Source: Plesiocystis pacifica SIR-1
GTDB taxonomy: Bacteria; Myxococcota_A; Polyangia; Nannocystales; Nannocystaceae
Length of the DNA: 42,029 bases
Reading direction: 5' to 3'
NCBI RefSeq assembly: GCF_000170895.1
Contig: NZ_ABCS01000084.1
Span: 1 to 42,029 of the forward strand
This document shows, in pieces, positions 1 through 8,790 of the stretch. Position 1 is the first letter of the stretch. The number at the start of each line of letters is the position of its first letter. Under the pieces are notes generated by a model, which did not search any database, was not told the origin of the DNA, and saw only the letters and a program-made list of their open reading frames with translations. The position numbers and the translations under genes are program-made.

Positions 1-9
1 TCTGAGCCC

Positions 10-3000
10 TCACTTCCCGGGCTTTTTGGGCGGCGGGACTACGGGGGCGCGGGCCTTGGCGCCCGCGACCTTGGGCTTGCCGCCGGGCACCGCCGGCAGC
101 CCCGGGAAGTCGGGGAAGTTGGCCTTCGCCTTGATGCCGCCGTCGACGACCTTGAGGGCCGAGAGCAGCTCATCGAGCTTGGCCTCGAGGGCGCTGCGAT
201 CGTCGAGGCGCCGCGCCGCGGTCTGGACCAGGGGCACCAGGGTGCGCTCGACGATCTGGATCTGCTGGGCCAGGAGCTCGTCGATGCCCGCCGGGGGCGG
301 AACGGTCACCTCGATCTTCGGGGCGGCGATGCGCTCGAGCAGCGCGGCCAGGTCGGCGCCGCCTGGGATGGTGACGGGAGCCGCCGCCTGGACCGGCGCG
401 GCCTTGGGCGCGGCCGCAGCAGCGACGGGCGCCCGGCTCAGGGCCAGGGCCGCCTGCTTGCGCTCGCTCGCCTGCTGCTCGAGCTGCTCCGTGGCCTGGT
501 CGAGGGCCGCCTTGATGCCCTCGAGGTGCAGACCAAAGCCGCGGTTGGCCAGGGCCTCCTGGATGCCCTCGAGCTGATCGCCGAGGCTCGACAGCTGCGC
601 CGTGACCCGGGTCGCCGGGTCGTCCTCGGCCCCGCCGAGGTTCTTGGCCTTGACGAAGCCCTTGCGGATCGCGTCCCAGCGCGCCTTTTGCTCGTCGTCC
701 AGGGTCCCGCGCAGCTCGGCGAGCTTGAGCATGTTCTGCTCCGCGCCCGAGGTCAGGGTCTGGGCCTCGCCGACGTAGTGGTCCTCGACCAGCGACTGGA
801 GCTCGGCCATGTTCATGGCCGGCACGACCTTCTCGGCCAGCTTGGCCATGTTGCGGTAGCTGCCCTGGAGCTTGAAGGGCGGCTCGGTCCGGTAGCGGTC
901 GTCCATGGACGCCGAGCGGATGTACTCCTGGTTGACCTGCAGCAGGGTCTCCTGGACCTTGAACAATAGCTGGAAGGTCTTTTTGATCTCGTTGAGCTCG
1001 GCCCCGGAGTAGCCGTGGGCCAGGTCCGTGGTCGGGATGTCCTCGCCCCGAGCCATGCGCATGAGCTTGTAGATGTCGCTCTGCTCCCGGGTGGCGAGGG
1101 GGGCCAGGGTCGAGTTCGAGGTGATCGCGTTCTCGATGTAGCTCGACGCGAAGGCATCGTCGGCGCCCTCGAGGATGTCGCCGAGGTTGTAGGTGTCGGC
1201 GCGGTTGGCCAGCATGTCCGGGATCTGGAACTTGTCGCCGGACTCCGTGTAGGGGTTGCCGGCCATGACCACGCAGAATTTTTTCCCGCGCATGTCGTAG
1301 GTGCGCGTGCGGCCCTTCCACACGCCCTCGATGCGCCGCTGGGCGTCGCACAGCGAGATGAATTTCTGCAGCAGCTCCGGGTTGCAGTGCTGGATGTCGT
1401 CGAGATAGAGCATCACGTTGTTGCCCATCTCGAGCGCGAGGTTGATCTTGTCGACCTCCTGGCGGGCCGTGGCGTTGGGCGCCTCGCTGGGGTCGATGGA
1501 GATGACGTCGTGGCCCAGCGCGGGGCCGTTGACCTTCATGAACACCAGGCCCAGGCGGCTGGCGATGTACTCCATCAGCGTGGTCTTGCCGTAGCCAGGC
1601 GGCGAGATCAGCAGCAGCAGGCCCATGAGGTCGGTGCGCTTTTGGTCCCCGGCGGCGCCCAGCTGCTTGGCCAGGTTGTCGCCGATGATCGGCAGGTAGA
1701 CCTCGTTGATCAGCCGGTTGCGCACGAAGCTCGACAGCACCCGGGGCAGGAACTCGTCGATGCGCAGCCGCGTCCGCTCGCGCTCGAGCAGCTCCTGCCG
1801 GCGCTTGCGGTAGTCGTGGTAGCCCGGCACGCGCACGCGCACGAACTCGCCCAGGCGACTCAGGTACTCGTCCAGGCGCAGCTCGAGCTTGCCGTCGACG
1901 ACCCGCGGGTGCTGGCCGAGCAGGCCCTCGGCGGTGACGGCCAGCAAGGCCGTGGACTCGTGGCGATCGAGGCGCGGGCACAGCAGCAAGCCCACGAGCT
2001 CGTCGGCGATCGAGTCCGCGCCCGCGCCCGCGTCGCCCGTGGCCAGGTAGCTGGCGACCCAGGCCTTCGCCAGGTCCCAGCGCGCGCGCAGGTCCTCGAG
2101 CTGCTCGAGGTCGCGCTCGAGCTCGGCCCTCAGCCCGCGCAGGTCGATGTAGGCCAGGAAGCGGTCGCGCAGGGCCTTGGCGTCGGCGCTGACCACAAAG
2201 CGCGGGCGCTCGGCGGCGAGCTCCTCGATGAGGTAGCGGCCGGCGACCTGGGCCTGCGCCGCGGGGCAGTCGACCCCGCGCGCCTCGCAAAAGGCCAGGA
2301 CCGCGTCGGCGAACTCCTGGGCCAGGGCCCGCGAGGCCGCCGAGTCGCCCAGCTGCGCCCGCAGCCGGCCCAGGCTGCGCGCCGAGATGTGCCAGCGCTG
2401 CTTTCGCTTGGCGTCGTCGAGCTCGGACCAAAACAACAGGCCGAGCACGCGCCCGCTCGCGCCAAAGCGCAGCAAGCCCGCGCCCTCGTAGAGCAGCAAG
2501 AGCTTGTCGAGGATGACGGCCGCGTCGGCGTCGTGGATGCCGCGCTCGTAGCCCTCGTCGTAGCGATCGGCGGCGACGCGACGGACCAGGCCGACCAGGC
2601 CGGCCTCGTCGCGCTGGGCCTCGTGCAGGGCCGCGAGGCTCAGCGTCTTGCGCGCCTCGTCCTGCGGGCCCCCGAGGGTCTCGCCGGCCTCGGCCGCGAA
2701 CAGGATCGACGCGGCGAGGTACTCGGCCCGGTAGACCGCGCGGGTCTCCGAGACCAGGCGCTGATCCCAGTAGCCGCGGGTCGCCGTGAACGCCGGATCG
2801 GCGATGAGCTCGCGGTAGTCCGTGCCCGAGAGGGTCATGATCATGCCCTCGTCCGTGGGCACCATGCCGAGCTCGAGGGGCTGGGTGTTGACCGTGAAGC
2901 GGTGCCGGCCGAGCTTGACCAGCGAGGCCCCGCTCTCCCCGCCCTCGAACAGCTCGAGGCGGTCCCGGAGCCCGCGCAGCGCGTCCTGGCGCGCCGACTT

Positions 3001-5541
3001 GATCCGCGACTCGAGCTCGTCGGCCTTGACCGAGTCGCCGAGCTCGAGCAGGCGCGAGGCCAGCTCGCGCAGCTTGAGCACCATGGGGTCCGAGGCGAAG
3101 TAGGCGTTGAGCTCGTCGGTGGTCTTGAAGCTCTTGGCCCGGCGGCCGATCCCCTGGAGGATGCGCTTGCCCGCCGAGACCATGTTCTCGGCCCGGCGGC
3201 TGCGCTCGTCGAGGAGCTGCTGCTTTTTCTGGGTGAAGGCCTCGTAGACCTCCTCGCGCTTGCTCGCCAGCTCGCCCAGGAACTCGTCGAACTCGGAGAA
3301 CTTGGCCTCGAGCTCCTCGAGCTGGACCATCAGCCGCGAGAGGTTCTCGTCGCAGCGCTCGGGGGTGTCGGCCATGCCGATGCCGCTCGACACCGACTGC
3401 GCGAACAGCTTGAACTGGGCGACGAACTCGGCCTTGCCCTCGGGCGGGACATCAGCGAGCGGCGCTTGTTTTGGGACCATCGCGCGCACGCGGTTGACCT
3501 GGGCGAAGACCTCCGAGATGCGCTCGAGGATGACCGTGCGCTTGGTCGGGTCGTCGACCTCGAGGCCGCCGATGATCTCCGAGAGCACGTTGAGGCCCTC
3601 GCTGGTCGTCTCGATGTCGGCCTCGATGGCCGGCACGTCCTTGGTCTTGTCGAGGACCTCGATCTTCCCGCCCAGCTCGCCCAGGCGCTCGACCAGGGGA
3701 TCGAAGGCCTTGTCCCGGAGCAGGAAGTCGACGGTCGCCTTGGAGGTCTTGTCGAAGGCCTCGATGAGCTCCTGCTCGAGTTCGTCGAGGCGGGCCAGAT
3801 CGATGTACCGGACCTCGCGCAGGGAGATGACGTGGCCCCGGCGCGAGCGCAGCCCGGTCAGCGCGGCCATGAACTGCTCGACGGTCTCGAAGAAGTCCGG
3901 CCGGACCTTGCGCAGCAGCTCGACCTGCTCGCCGACGGCCTGCTCGAGGGCGGTCGCGGCCTGGCGGCGCATCTCGACCACCTTGTCGAACTCGTCGACG
4001 ATCAGCGCCGCGGTCTCGCGCATCTGCACGACGACCTCGCGCAGGTTGCCGACGGCCTCGCCCCCGTACCAGTGGTAGGTGTCGAGGGCCCGGGTCAGGG
4101 CGCCGACGAGGTCCTCGTAGATCTGCCGGGTCGGCTCCTGCTCGTCGACGGCCCGCTTGAGCGAGAGCGCCTCGGAGATTCCGCGGACGAGCTCGGCGTT
4201 GCCGATGCGCGCCAGCGGACCGCCCGTCGACGGCGCCTGGGCGGCGTACTCGAGCGAGCAAAAGGGCGTGGCCCAAAACTGCATGGCGTGCATGCGCTTG
4301 GGCTCGTCGCGGGTCACGTTGAACACCGCCAACCGGCCGTCCTCGAACACGCTGTAGCCGTGGCAGGGGATGACCGCGCCGATCTCCTTGCGGATCAGGT
4401 TGTAGGGGAAGAGCGCGTAGCGGCCCCCGTCGCGGCGGTGGAACACGTAGAGCACGTCCTCGCCGTTGGGGCTCTTGATCGCCCGCTCGAACTCGAAGTC
4501 CGAGTAGTCCCCGTCGAAGACCTTGTGGGATCCGTCTTGAAGGAAATAGCCCCCGGGGAAGATGACGCCGTGGTCCTCGGGCAGCTGCACGCACGCGCCC
4601 CCGATCGCGTCGGCGCGCACGACCTTGTTGGAGCGCGTCGCGAAGATCAGGTAGCGGCGCTGCTCCTCGCGGTAGGGCAGGACCGAGAGCAGGATCAGCG
4701 TGCCGACCTTGGCGTAGGCGATGTCGGCGTCGTCGAGGCTCTGCCCGGGCTCCTCGACGGGCTCGGCGTAGACGCCGTGGCCCGAGTCGGTGTTGTTCTC
4801 GACCTTGATGGTCAGGTCGCCGCCGATGGTCTCGACGAAGACCTCGTCGAGGATCGACACGTGCGGGTGGCGACCGTCGACGTGGTCCTCGCGGCCGGTC
4901 TCGACCCACTCGAAGTCGTGCTGGGGCGGGAAGCTGTAGTCCCGCTCGCCGCGGTTGTCGACGTAGGTCGCCCGGCCCTCGGCGTCGAGGCTCCAGCGGA
5001 ACACCCGGATGTCCTCGTGGGTGGCCCCGGTCTGGAACACCGCCAGCAGCTGGGTCTCGCTCCGGGCGAGACGCAGCAGCCGGGCGGACTTGTAGTACTG
5101 GAACAGCTCGTGGAACTGCGTCGCGAACTGCCGGTCCTCGAGGAAGCTGCGGTCGAGGTGGTCCGCGCCCAGGGCCGAGAGGTCGAAGATGTCCTCGCCC
5201 GCCGCTTCATCGGCGCCCGGGACGTGCTCGAAGTTGTGCAGCGAGAACACCTCCTCGCGCTTGATGGTCTGGCGCAGGCCCAGGTAGACGTTGAAGCCGA
5301 ACAGCATCCGGCCGTTGACCATGACCACGTCGCAGGGGATGCACTTGTTGTCCGTGCGCACGTGGCCCGTGCCGATCGGCACCAGCTCCGAGCCGCCGAA
5401 GGCCTCGACGCGGCGCTCGTTGAGGCCGGTGGCCCGGGAGCCGAGCTCCCGGGCTTGGGCGACCAGGCGCGCCCGGATGACCTCGTAGCTGCCGCCGACC
5501 TCGTCGGCGCCACCTTGTGATTGTTCGGCGTCGTCAGCCAT
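10..5541 (-). CDS. Giant AAA ATPase of the 'DNA repair ATPase' (DUF3686) type
   Basis: The product is 1843 aa from the ATG at 5541; a TTG lies directly before it. The first ~450 residues are beta-rich and carry no motif I can name. Residues ~480-900 are rich in Glu/Lys/Leu and look like a long coiled coil. A AAA ATPase core follows, with Walker A PPGYGKTT near residue 1315, Walker B VMLYLDDIQ near 1377 and a sensor-1-like VVMAGNP near 1426. The tail (from ~1690) is Ala/Pro-rich and ends in PPPKKPGK. Size, architecture and position after a flotillin gene fit the family usually annotated as DNA repair ATPase (DUF3686); a DNA repair role is only the family label. It lies 52 nt downstream of the flotillin gene with no good ribosome binding site, and is probably the last gene of a three-gene operon. 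A chaperone-like ATPase acting on a membrane scaffold is my inference. Confidence 0.85.
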   Translation of the reverse strand: MADDAEQSQGGADEVGGSYEVIRARLVAQARELGSRATGLNERRVEAFGGSELVPIGTGHVRTDNKCIPCDVVMVNGRMLFGFNVYLGLRQTIKREEVFSLHNFEHVPGADEAAGEDIFDLSALGADHLDRSFLEDRQFATQFHELFQYYKSARLLRLARSETQLLAVFQTGATHEDIRVFRWSLDAEGRATYVDNRGERDYSFPPQHDFEWVETGREDHVDGRHPHVSILDEVFVETIGGDLTIKVENNTDSGHGVYAEPVEEPGQSLDDADIAYAKVGTLILLSVLPYREEQRRYLIFATRSNKVVRADAIGGACVQLPEDHGVIFPGGYFLQDGSHKVFDGDYSDFEFERAIKSPNGEDVLYVFHRRDGGRYALFPYNLIRKEIGAVIPCHGYSVFEDGRLAVFNVTRDEPKRMHAMQFWATPFCSLEYAAQAPSTGGPLARIGNAELVRGISEALSLKRAVDEQEPTRQIYEDLVGALTRALDTYHWYGGEAVGNLREVVVQMRETAALIVDEFDKVVEMRRQAATALEQAVGEQVELLRKVRPDFFETVEQFMAALTGLRSRRGHVISLREVRYIDLARLDELEQELIEAFDKTSKATVDFLLRDKAFDPLVERLGELGGKIEVLDKTKDVPAIEADIETTSEGLNVLSEIIGGLEVDDPTKRTVILERISEVFAQVNRVRAMVPKQAPLADVPPEGKAEFVAQFKLFAQSVSSGIGMADTPERCDENLSRLMVQLEELEAKFSEFDEFLGELASKREEVYEAFTQKKQQLLDERSRRAENMVSAGKRILQGIGRRAKSFKTTDELNAYFASDPMVLKLRELASRLLELGDSVKADELESRIKSARQDALRGLRDRLELFEGGESGASLVKLGRHRFTVNTQPLELGMVPTDEGMIMTLSGTDYRELIADPAFTATRGYWDQRLVSETRAVYRAEYLAASILFAAEAGETLGGPQDEARKTLSLAALHEAQRDEAGLVGLVRRVAADRYDEGYERGIHDADAAVILDKLLLLYEGAGLLRFGASGRVLGLLFWSELDDAKRKQRWHISARSLGRLRAQLGDSAASRALAQEFADAVLAFCEARGVDCPAAQAQVAGRYLIEELAAERPRFVVSADAKALRDRFLAYIDLRGLRAELERDLEQLEDLRARWDLAKAWVASYLATGDAGAGADSIADELVGLLLCPRLDRHESTALLAVTAEGLLGQHPRVVDGKLELRLDEYLSRLGEFVRVRVPGYHDYRKRRQELLERERTRLRIDEFLPRVLSSFVRNRLINEVYLPIIGDNLAKQLGAAGDQKRTDLMGLLLLISPPGYGKTTLMEYIASRLGLVFMKVNGPALGHDVISIDPSEAPNATARQEVDKINLALEMGNNVMLYLDDIQHCNPELLQKFISLCDAQRRIEGVWKGRTRTYDMRGKKFCVVMAGNPYTESGDKFQIPDMLANRADTYNLGDILEGADDAFASSYIENAITSNSTLAPLATREQSDIYKLMRMARGEDIPTTDLAHGYSGAELNEIKKTFQLLFKVQETLLQVNQEYIRSASMDDRYRTEPPFKLQGSYRNMAKLAEKVVPAMNMAELQSLVEDHYVGEAQTLTSGAEQNMLKLAELRGTLDDEQKARWDAIRKGFVKAKNLGGAEDDPATRVTAQLSSLGDQLEGIQEALANRGFGLHLEGIKAALDQATEQLEQQASERKQAALALSRAPVAAAAAPKAAPVQAAAPVTIPGGADLAALLERIAAPKIEVTVPPPAGIDELLAQQIQIVERTLVPLVQTAARRLDDRSALEAKLDELLSALKVVDGGIKAKANFPDFPGLPAVPGGKPKVAGAKARAPVVPPPKKPGK

Positions 5542-5593
5542 CAATGCTCACTGCTTCGTCGCAGATCCTGTCCCTGCCCTGGCCAGCCCTGCC

Positions 5594-7807
5594 CTACTTG
5601 ACGCCCAGGCGCTTGGCGGCCGCGAGCAGCTCGGCGTACTTGGCCTTGTCGGCGTCGCCTGCCTGGCCCATCAGCTGGGTGATCATCGCGGCCACGCCGA
5701 GGTTCTTGACGGTCTCGGAGTCCACGGTCGGGTTGGACAGGACCTCGACCATGTCGGCGGGCAGGCTCTTGCGCCCGTCGAGGTACTCGGCCAGCAGGGT
5801 CTGGGCCGTCTCGCTGTTGTTGACCGCGGCGTCCATGGACTGGCCCATGGTCACGGCGTTGACGAAGCGATCGAAGAACTCGCCGTCGCCACCGACGATG
5901 TTGATCTTGGCCTGCGCCATGGCCTGGGCCATGACCTGGGCCTGGTACTCGGCGACCTTCTCGCGGGTGCGCAGGCCCTCGATCTCGACCTCCTTGTCCT
6001 TCTCGAGGCGCAGGCGGTACTCCTCGTGCTCGCGGCTGGTGCCGTCGAGGGCCTTCATGGCCTCGGCCTTCTTGCCCAGACCGTCGGCCTCGGCCTCCAT
6101 CTTGCGCTGGATGGCGACGGCCTCGGCGGTGCCGACCTTCTCGATGGCCGCGGCCTCGGCCTCCTTACCCTGGGCGTGGGCGATGAGCATGACCCGCTGG
6201 GCCTCGGCCGCGGCCTCGCCCTGCTTGCGCACGGCGTCGGCGTCGGCCTCCTTGACCTTGACCTCGGCGAGCCCGAGGTCCTGCTGCCCCTGGGCCTTGG
6301 CCTGCATCTTCTGCAGCGCGACCCGGGCCTCGGCCTGGCCCTCCTTCTCGATGGCCATGGCGTTGGCCTCCTTGACCTTGACCTCGGCCAGGCCCGACGC
6401 GGCCTGCTCGGCCTGGACGCCCTCGGCCAGACGGATCTTGGCGCGCGCCTGCTTGTCCGAGGCCTCGAGGTCGGCCTCGGCCAGGGTCAGCTTCTCCTTG
6501 GCCTTGTGCTTGGCGACCTGCTCTTGGGCCTCGGCGTGCTTGATGTGCTTGACCAGGTTCTCCTGGGCCTCGGCCTCGGCCGCGACCACGCGGGCGTCCT
6601 TGCTCCGCCTGGCCTCGGCGAGCACGCGCAGGTCCTTGATGGACTCCTCCTCCTGGGCGACGTTCTTCTCGACCGCCACGCGGCCGGCGATCACGTCGGC
6701 GATGTCCTTGCGCTCGATCTCGAGGGCCTTTTCTTTGGCGATGCGCTGGAGCTCGACCTCGCGCTCGCGCCCGATGGCCTCGAGCGCGCGGTCCTTCTCG
6801 ACGCGCTCGGACTCGACGGCGACGACGCGCTCGCGGTTCTTTTGGGCGACCTCGACCTGGCGCAGGCGGTTCTCGTTTTGGATCGCCGTCTCCTCCTCCT
6901 GCTTGATGCGGGCGACGTCGGCCTTCTTGGTCTCCTCGGCCTGGACCTTGGCGGTCTCGGCCGTCTCGCGGGCCTGGATCGTCGCAATCTCCCGCTCTTG
7001 CTTGGCCTTGGCGTCGGCGCGCTGGCGCTCGAGCTCGAACACGGCCTCGTCCGCCTCGACGTTTTGCTTGGTGATGGCCTTGCGCTCTTCTTGCTTGAGG
7101 CTGTTGGTCTCGACGTTCTGCTCCGCGGTGATCTGAGTGATCTTGCGGATACCCTGGGAGTCGAGCACGTTGGCCGAGTCGAGCTGGGTCATCGGCGTCT
7201 GCTCGAGGTAGTCGATGGCGCAGTCGTCGAGGCGGTAGCCGTTGAGCTCCTTGCCGATGGCCTCGAGGATCCCGGCCTTGAACTCGTCGCGCTTGGTGTA
7301 GAGGTCCTGGAAGTTGAGCTGGCGGCCGACGGTCTTGAGGCCGTCGGAGAACTTCGAGTTGAACAGCGCCTCGAGGGTCTCTTGGTCCGAGGCCCGCTTC
7401 GCGCCGATGGCCCGCGCGACCTCCATGACGTCCTCCTCCTTGGGGTTGACCCGGACGAAGAAGGTGACCTTGATGTCGGCGCGGATGTTGTCGTTGCAGA
7501 TCAGGCCGTCCTTGCCGCGGCGGTCGATCTCGATGGTCTTGACCGAGATGTCCATGATCTCGGCGCGGTGGATGATCGGGACCACGATGCCGCCGGTGAA
7601 CTTGACCACCGGGACCGCGCCCATCTTGTTGATGATCAGCGCCGAGCCCTGATCGACCTTTCTGTAGAAGGCCGCGATGATCACGCCCAGCCCGACCATG
7701 AACAGCAAGGCCGAGCCGACGATGATGCCGACGGTGATCAGGTTGCTCTGCAGCTTCGGGTCGATGGCGGCGAGCAGGAGCGAGAGGGACGGGTGTGCGT
7801 GCAGCAT
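5594..7807 (-). CDS. YqiK-type flotillin (SPFH/Band 7 domain protein)
   Basis: 737 aa. A single membrane segment (about residues 20-46) is followed by an SPFH/Band 7 domain (about 48-230), then a very long Ala/Glu/Lys-rich coiled coil (about 235-625) and a hydrophobic, oligomerisation-type C-terminus. Family members form membrane scaffolds (bacterial lipid-raft-like domains) and face the cytoplasm. The coiled coil contains a 40-residue internal repeat: GLAEVKVKEA occurs at residues 474 and 514, and the DNA repeats with the same 120-nt period. The gene follows a YqiJ/NfeD-like gene and precedes a giant AAA ATPase, all on the same strand, so the three likely work as one envelope-stress or membrane-organisation module. 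The ATG at 7807 has no clear ribosome binding site; the 111-nt leader has a strong hairpin and a run of nine C on the coding strand. Confidence 0.93.
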   Translation of the reverse strand: MLHAHPSLSLLLAAIDPKLQSNLITVGIIVGSALLFMVGLGVIIAAFYRKVDQGSALIINKMGAVPVVKFTGGIVVPIIHRAEIMDISVKTIEIDRRGKDGLICNDNIRADIKVTFFVRVNPKEEDVMEVARAIGAKRASDQETLEALFNSKFSDGLKTVGRQLNFQDLYTKRDEFKAGILEAIGKELNGYRLDDCAIDYLEQTPMTQLDSANVLDSQGIRKITQITAEQNVETNSLKQEERKAITKQNVEADEAVFELERQRADAKAKQEREIATIQARETAETAKVQAEETKKADVARIKQEEETAIQNENRLRQVEVAQKNRERVVAVESERVEKDRALEAIGREREVELQRIAKEKALEIERKDIADVIAGRVAVEKNVAQEEESIKDLRVLAEARRSKDARVVAAEAEAQENLVKHIKHAEAQEQVAKHKAKEKLTLAEADLEASDKQARAKIRLAEGVQAEQAASGLAEVKVKEANAMAIEKEGQAEARVALQKMQAKAQGQQDLGLAEVKVKEADADAVRKQGEAAAEAQRVMLIAHAQGKEAEAAAIEKVGTAEAVAIQRKMEAEADGLGKKAEAMKALDGTSREHEEYRLRLEKDKEVEIEGLRTREKVAEYQAQVMAQAMAQAKINIVGGDGEFFDRFVNAVTMGQSMDAAVNNSETAQTLLAEYLDGRKSLPADMVEVLSNPTVDSETVKNLGVAAMITQLMGQAGDADKAKYAELLAAAKRLGVK

Positions 7808-7871
7808 GGCTTGTGTGGTGAAGGGGTTGAGGGGACCGGCCCGAGCAGCGCCGGGCAGAGGGAATTCGCTA

Positions 7872-7880
7872 GGGGGGGGG
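7872..7880. repeat. Homopolymer run of nine G (nine C on the coding strand)
   Basis: Nine consecutive G on the plus strand in the 111-nt space between the NfeD-like and flotillin genes, about 65 nt before the flotillin ATG. Such runs are prone to slippage and to sequencing error. It is outside coding sequence, so a length change would alter leader or spacing only. Confidence 0.85.
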
Positions 7881-7887
7881 TGCGCGA

Positions 7888-7912
7888 GCGCTGGCCAGGG
7901 CCAGACCAGCGC
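7888..7912 (-). terminator. Strong intercistronic hairpin before the flotillin gene
   Basis: GCGCTGG (7888-7894) pairs with CCAGCGC (7906-7912), and the 11-nt interior can form a further GGCC/GGCC pairing. No T-run follows, so it is more likely a processing, stability or attenuation structure than a simple intrinsic terminator. It begins 7 nt after the stop of the NfeD-like gene. Confidence 0.4.
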
Positions 7913-7918
7913 CAGGGC

Positions 7919-8650
7919 TCAGGTGGCCCTGTCGGAGCCCTCGGTGAGGGCCGAGGGCAACATGTCGTCGATGCGCGTGATCTCGAAGGCGCGCTCGCCC
8001 TGGTCGTAGCTGACCAGCATCACGCGCTCGCCCTTTTGGATGGCCAGCTCCTCGTCGGCGTGGACCGTGACGATCAGCGAGCCGCCCTTGGTCATGACCG
8101 AGGCCTGGCCGACCTTGCGGGTCACCCGGATGGTCTGGACCTCGGCGATCTGGCCGACGAGCTCGTCGTTGGTCAGGCTCTGCGAGCCCGAGAAGAAAGG
8201 CGCCAGCGGGACGATGGACCACGAGGTCAGGCGCAGGGCGACGAACACCGCCAAGAAGGCCACCCCCGAGCCCCACACCCAGCGCGAGACCAGGGCGTCG
8301 AGGGTGCTGGCGCCGGCGAGGGAGGTGACGTGGGTGAGGATCCAGCCGTAGAGGGTGAACAGCGAGAAGCTGACGGTGACCGGGACGCGGCGCAGCTCGT
8401 AGCGGGCCAAAAAGCCGCGCTTTGGCTCGGCCTTGGCCAGCGCCGTGGATTTGGGGTCGTCCTCGCTGGGGACCGTCAGCGCGGCGGCGCCTTCGAGGGC
8501 GCCGTCGAGGGCCCCGTCGACGGCTCCGTCGAGGGCCTCGGGTCCAAACAGGCCGACGATGACCAGCGACCAGTAGCCCAGGGCGATGCCCAGACAGACC
8601 GTGAAGATGATCGCGGGGAAGGTGAGCGCTGCGAGGAGAAATTCAGTCAT
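7919..8650 (-). CDS. YqiJ/NfeD-like membrane protein with C-terminal OB fold
   Basis: 243 aa. Hydrophobic segments at about residues 5-35, 85-115 and 120-145 are followed by a soluble C-terminal part (about 160-230) with the length and beta pattern of the OB fold in NfeD/YqiJ proteins. Such proteins are encoded next to flotillins and are thought to partner them in the membrane; the flotillin gene lies 111 nt downstream. A cytoplasmic or periplasmic loop at residues ~40-56 consists of repeats of Asp-Gly-Ala-x, encoded by a 12-bp tandem repeat, which looks like recent slippage expansion. The ATG start at 8650 has no strong ribosome binding site. Family assignment rests on topology, size and neighbour, not on a catalytic motif. 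Confidence 0.75.
   Translation of the reverse strand: MTEFLLAALTFPAIIFTVCLGIALGYWSLVIVGLFGPEALDGAVDGALDGALEGAAALTVPSEDDPKSTALAKAEPKRGFLARYELRRVPVTVSFSLFTLYGWILTHVTSLAGASTLDALVSRWVWGSGVAFLAVFVALRLTSWSIVPLAPFFSGSQSLTNDELVGQIAEVQTIRVTRKVGQASVMTKGGSLIVTVHADEELAIQKGERVMLVSYDQGERAFEITRIDDMLPSALTEGSDRAT
8490..8537 (-). repeat. 12-bp tandem repeat inside the NfeD-like gene
   Basis: Four adjacent 12-nt units (8490-8501, 8502-8513, 8514-8525, 8526-8537) differ by one to three bases, with core CGTCGAGGGC on the plus strand. They encode the Asp-Gly-Ala-x repeats of the loop between membrane segments. In-frame length variation between strains would be expected. Confidence 0.8.
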
Positions 8651-8757
8651 GTTCGGGGTTCGCGCAGGTTGCCATGTCCCGTCGGGATTATCGATGACTT
8701 TTGCGCGCGTCCGTGAGTCGGCGCCCGGGCGACCGCGCCCCGACCCGCTTCATTCCA

Positions 8758-8785
8758 GTCACCTTTGGGTGACCGCTCGGGTGAC
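8758..8785 (-). promoter_or_regulatory. Operator-like cluster of GGTGAC half-sites before the flotillin operon
   Basis: GTCACC (8758-8763), a 4-nt spacer and GGTGAC (8768-8773) form an inverted repeat, and a second GGTGAC lies at 8780-8785, 12 bp after the previous one, close to one helical turn. The cluster sits about 110-135 bp before the ATG of the NfeD-like gene and just past the stop of the preceding gene. This arrangement is typical of a transcription-factor site, but a partial terminator role is also possible. Nothing identifies the binding protein. Confidence 0.4.
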
Positions 8786-8790
8786 CTGGC

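Noticed and set aside
1015..5520. 1501-residue open frame on the plus strand opposite the AAA ATPase gene
   Set aside because: It is a shadow frame typical of GC-rich DNA: the translation is a monotonous Leu/Val/Ala/Arg/Gly/Asp/Glu mix without motifs, and the minus strand has a clear conserved ATPase.
8651..8700. Sigma-54 promoter before the NfeD-like gene (TGGCAACCTGCGC on the minus strand)
   Set aside because: The -24 GG is present but no GC lies at the required distance for the -12 element.
6026..8716. 896-residue open frame on the plus strand opposite the flotillin and NfeD-like genes
   Set aside because: Leu/Gly/Asp-rich antisense of the Glu/Ala/Lys coiled coil, spanning two real genes; no domain visible.
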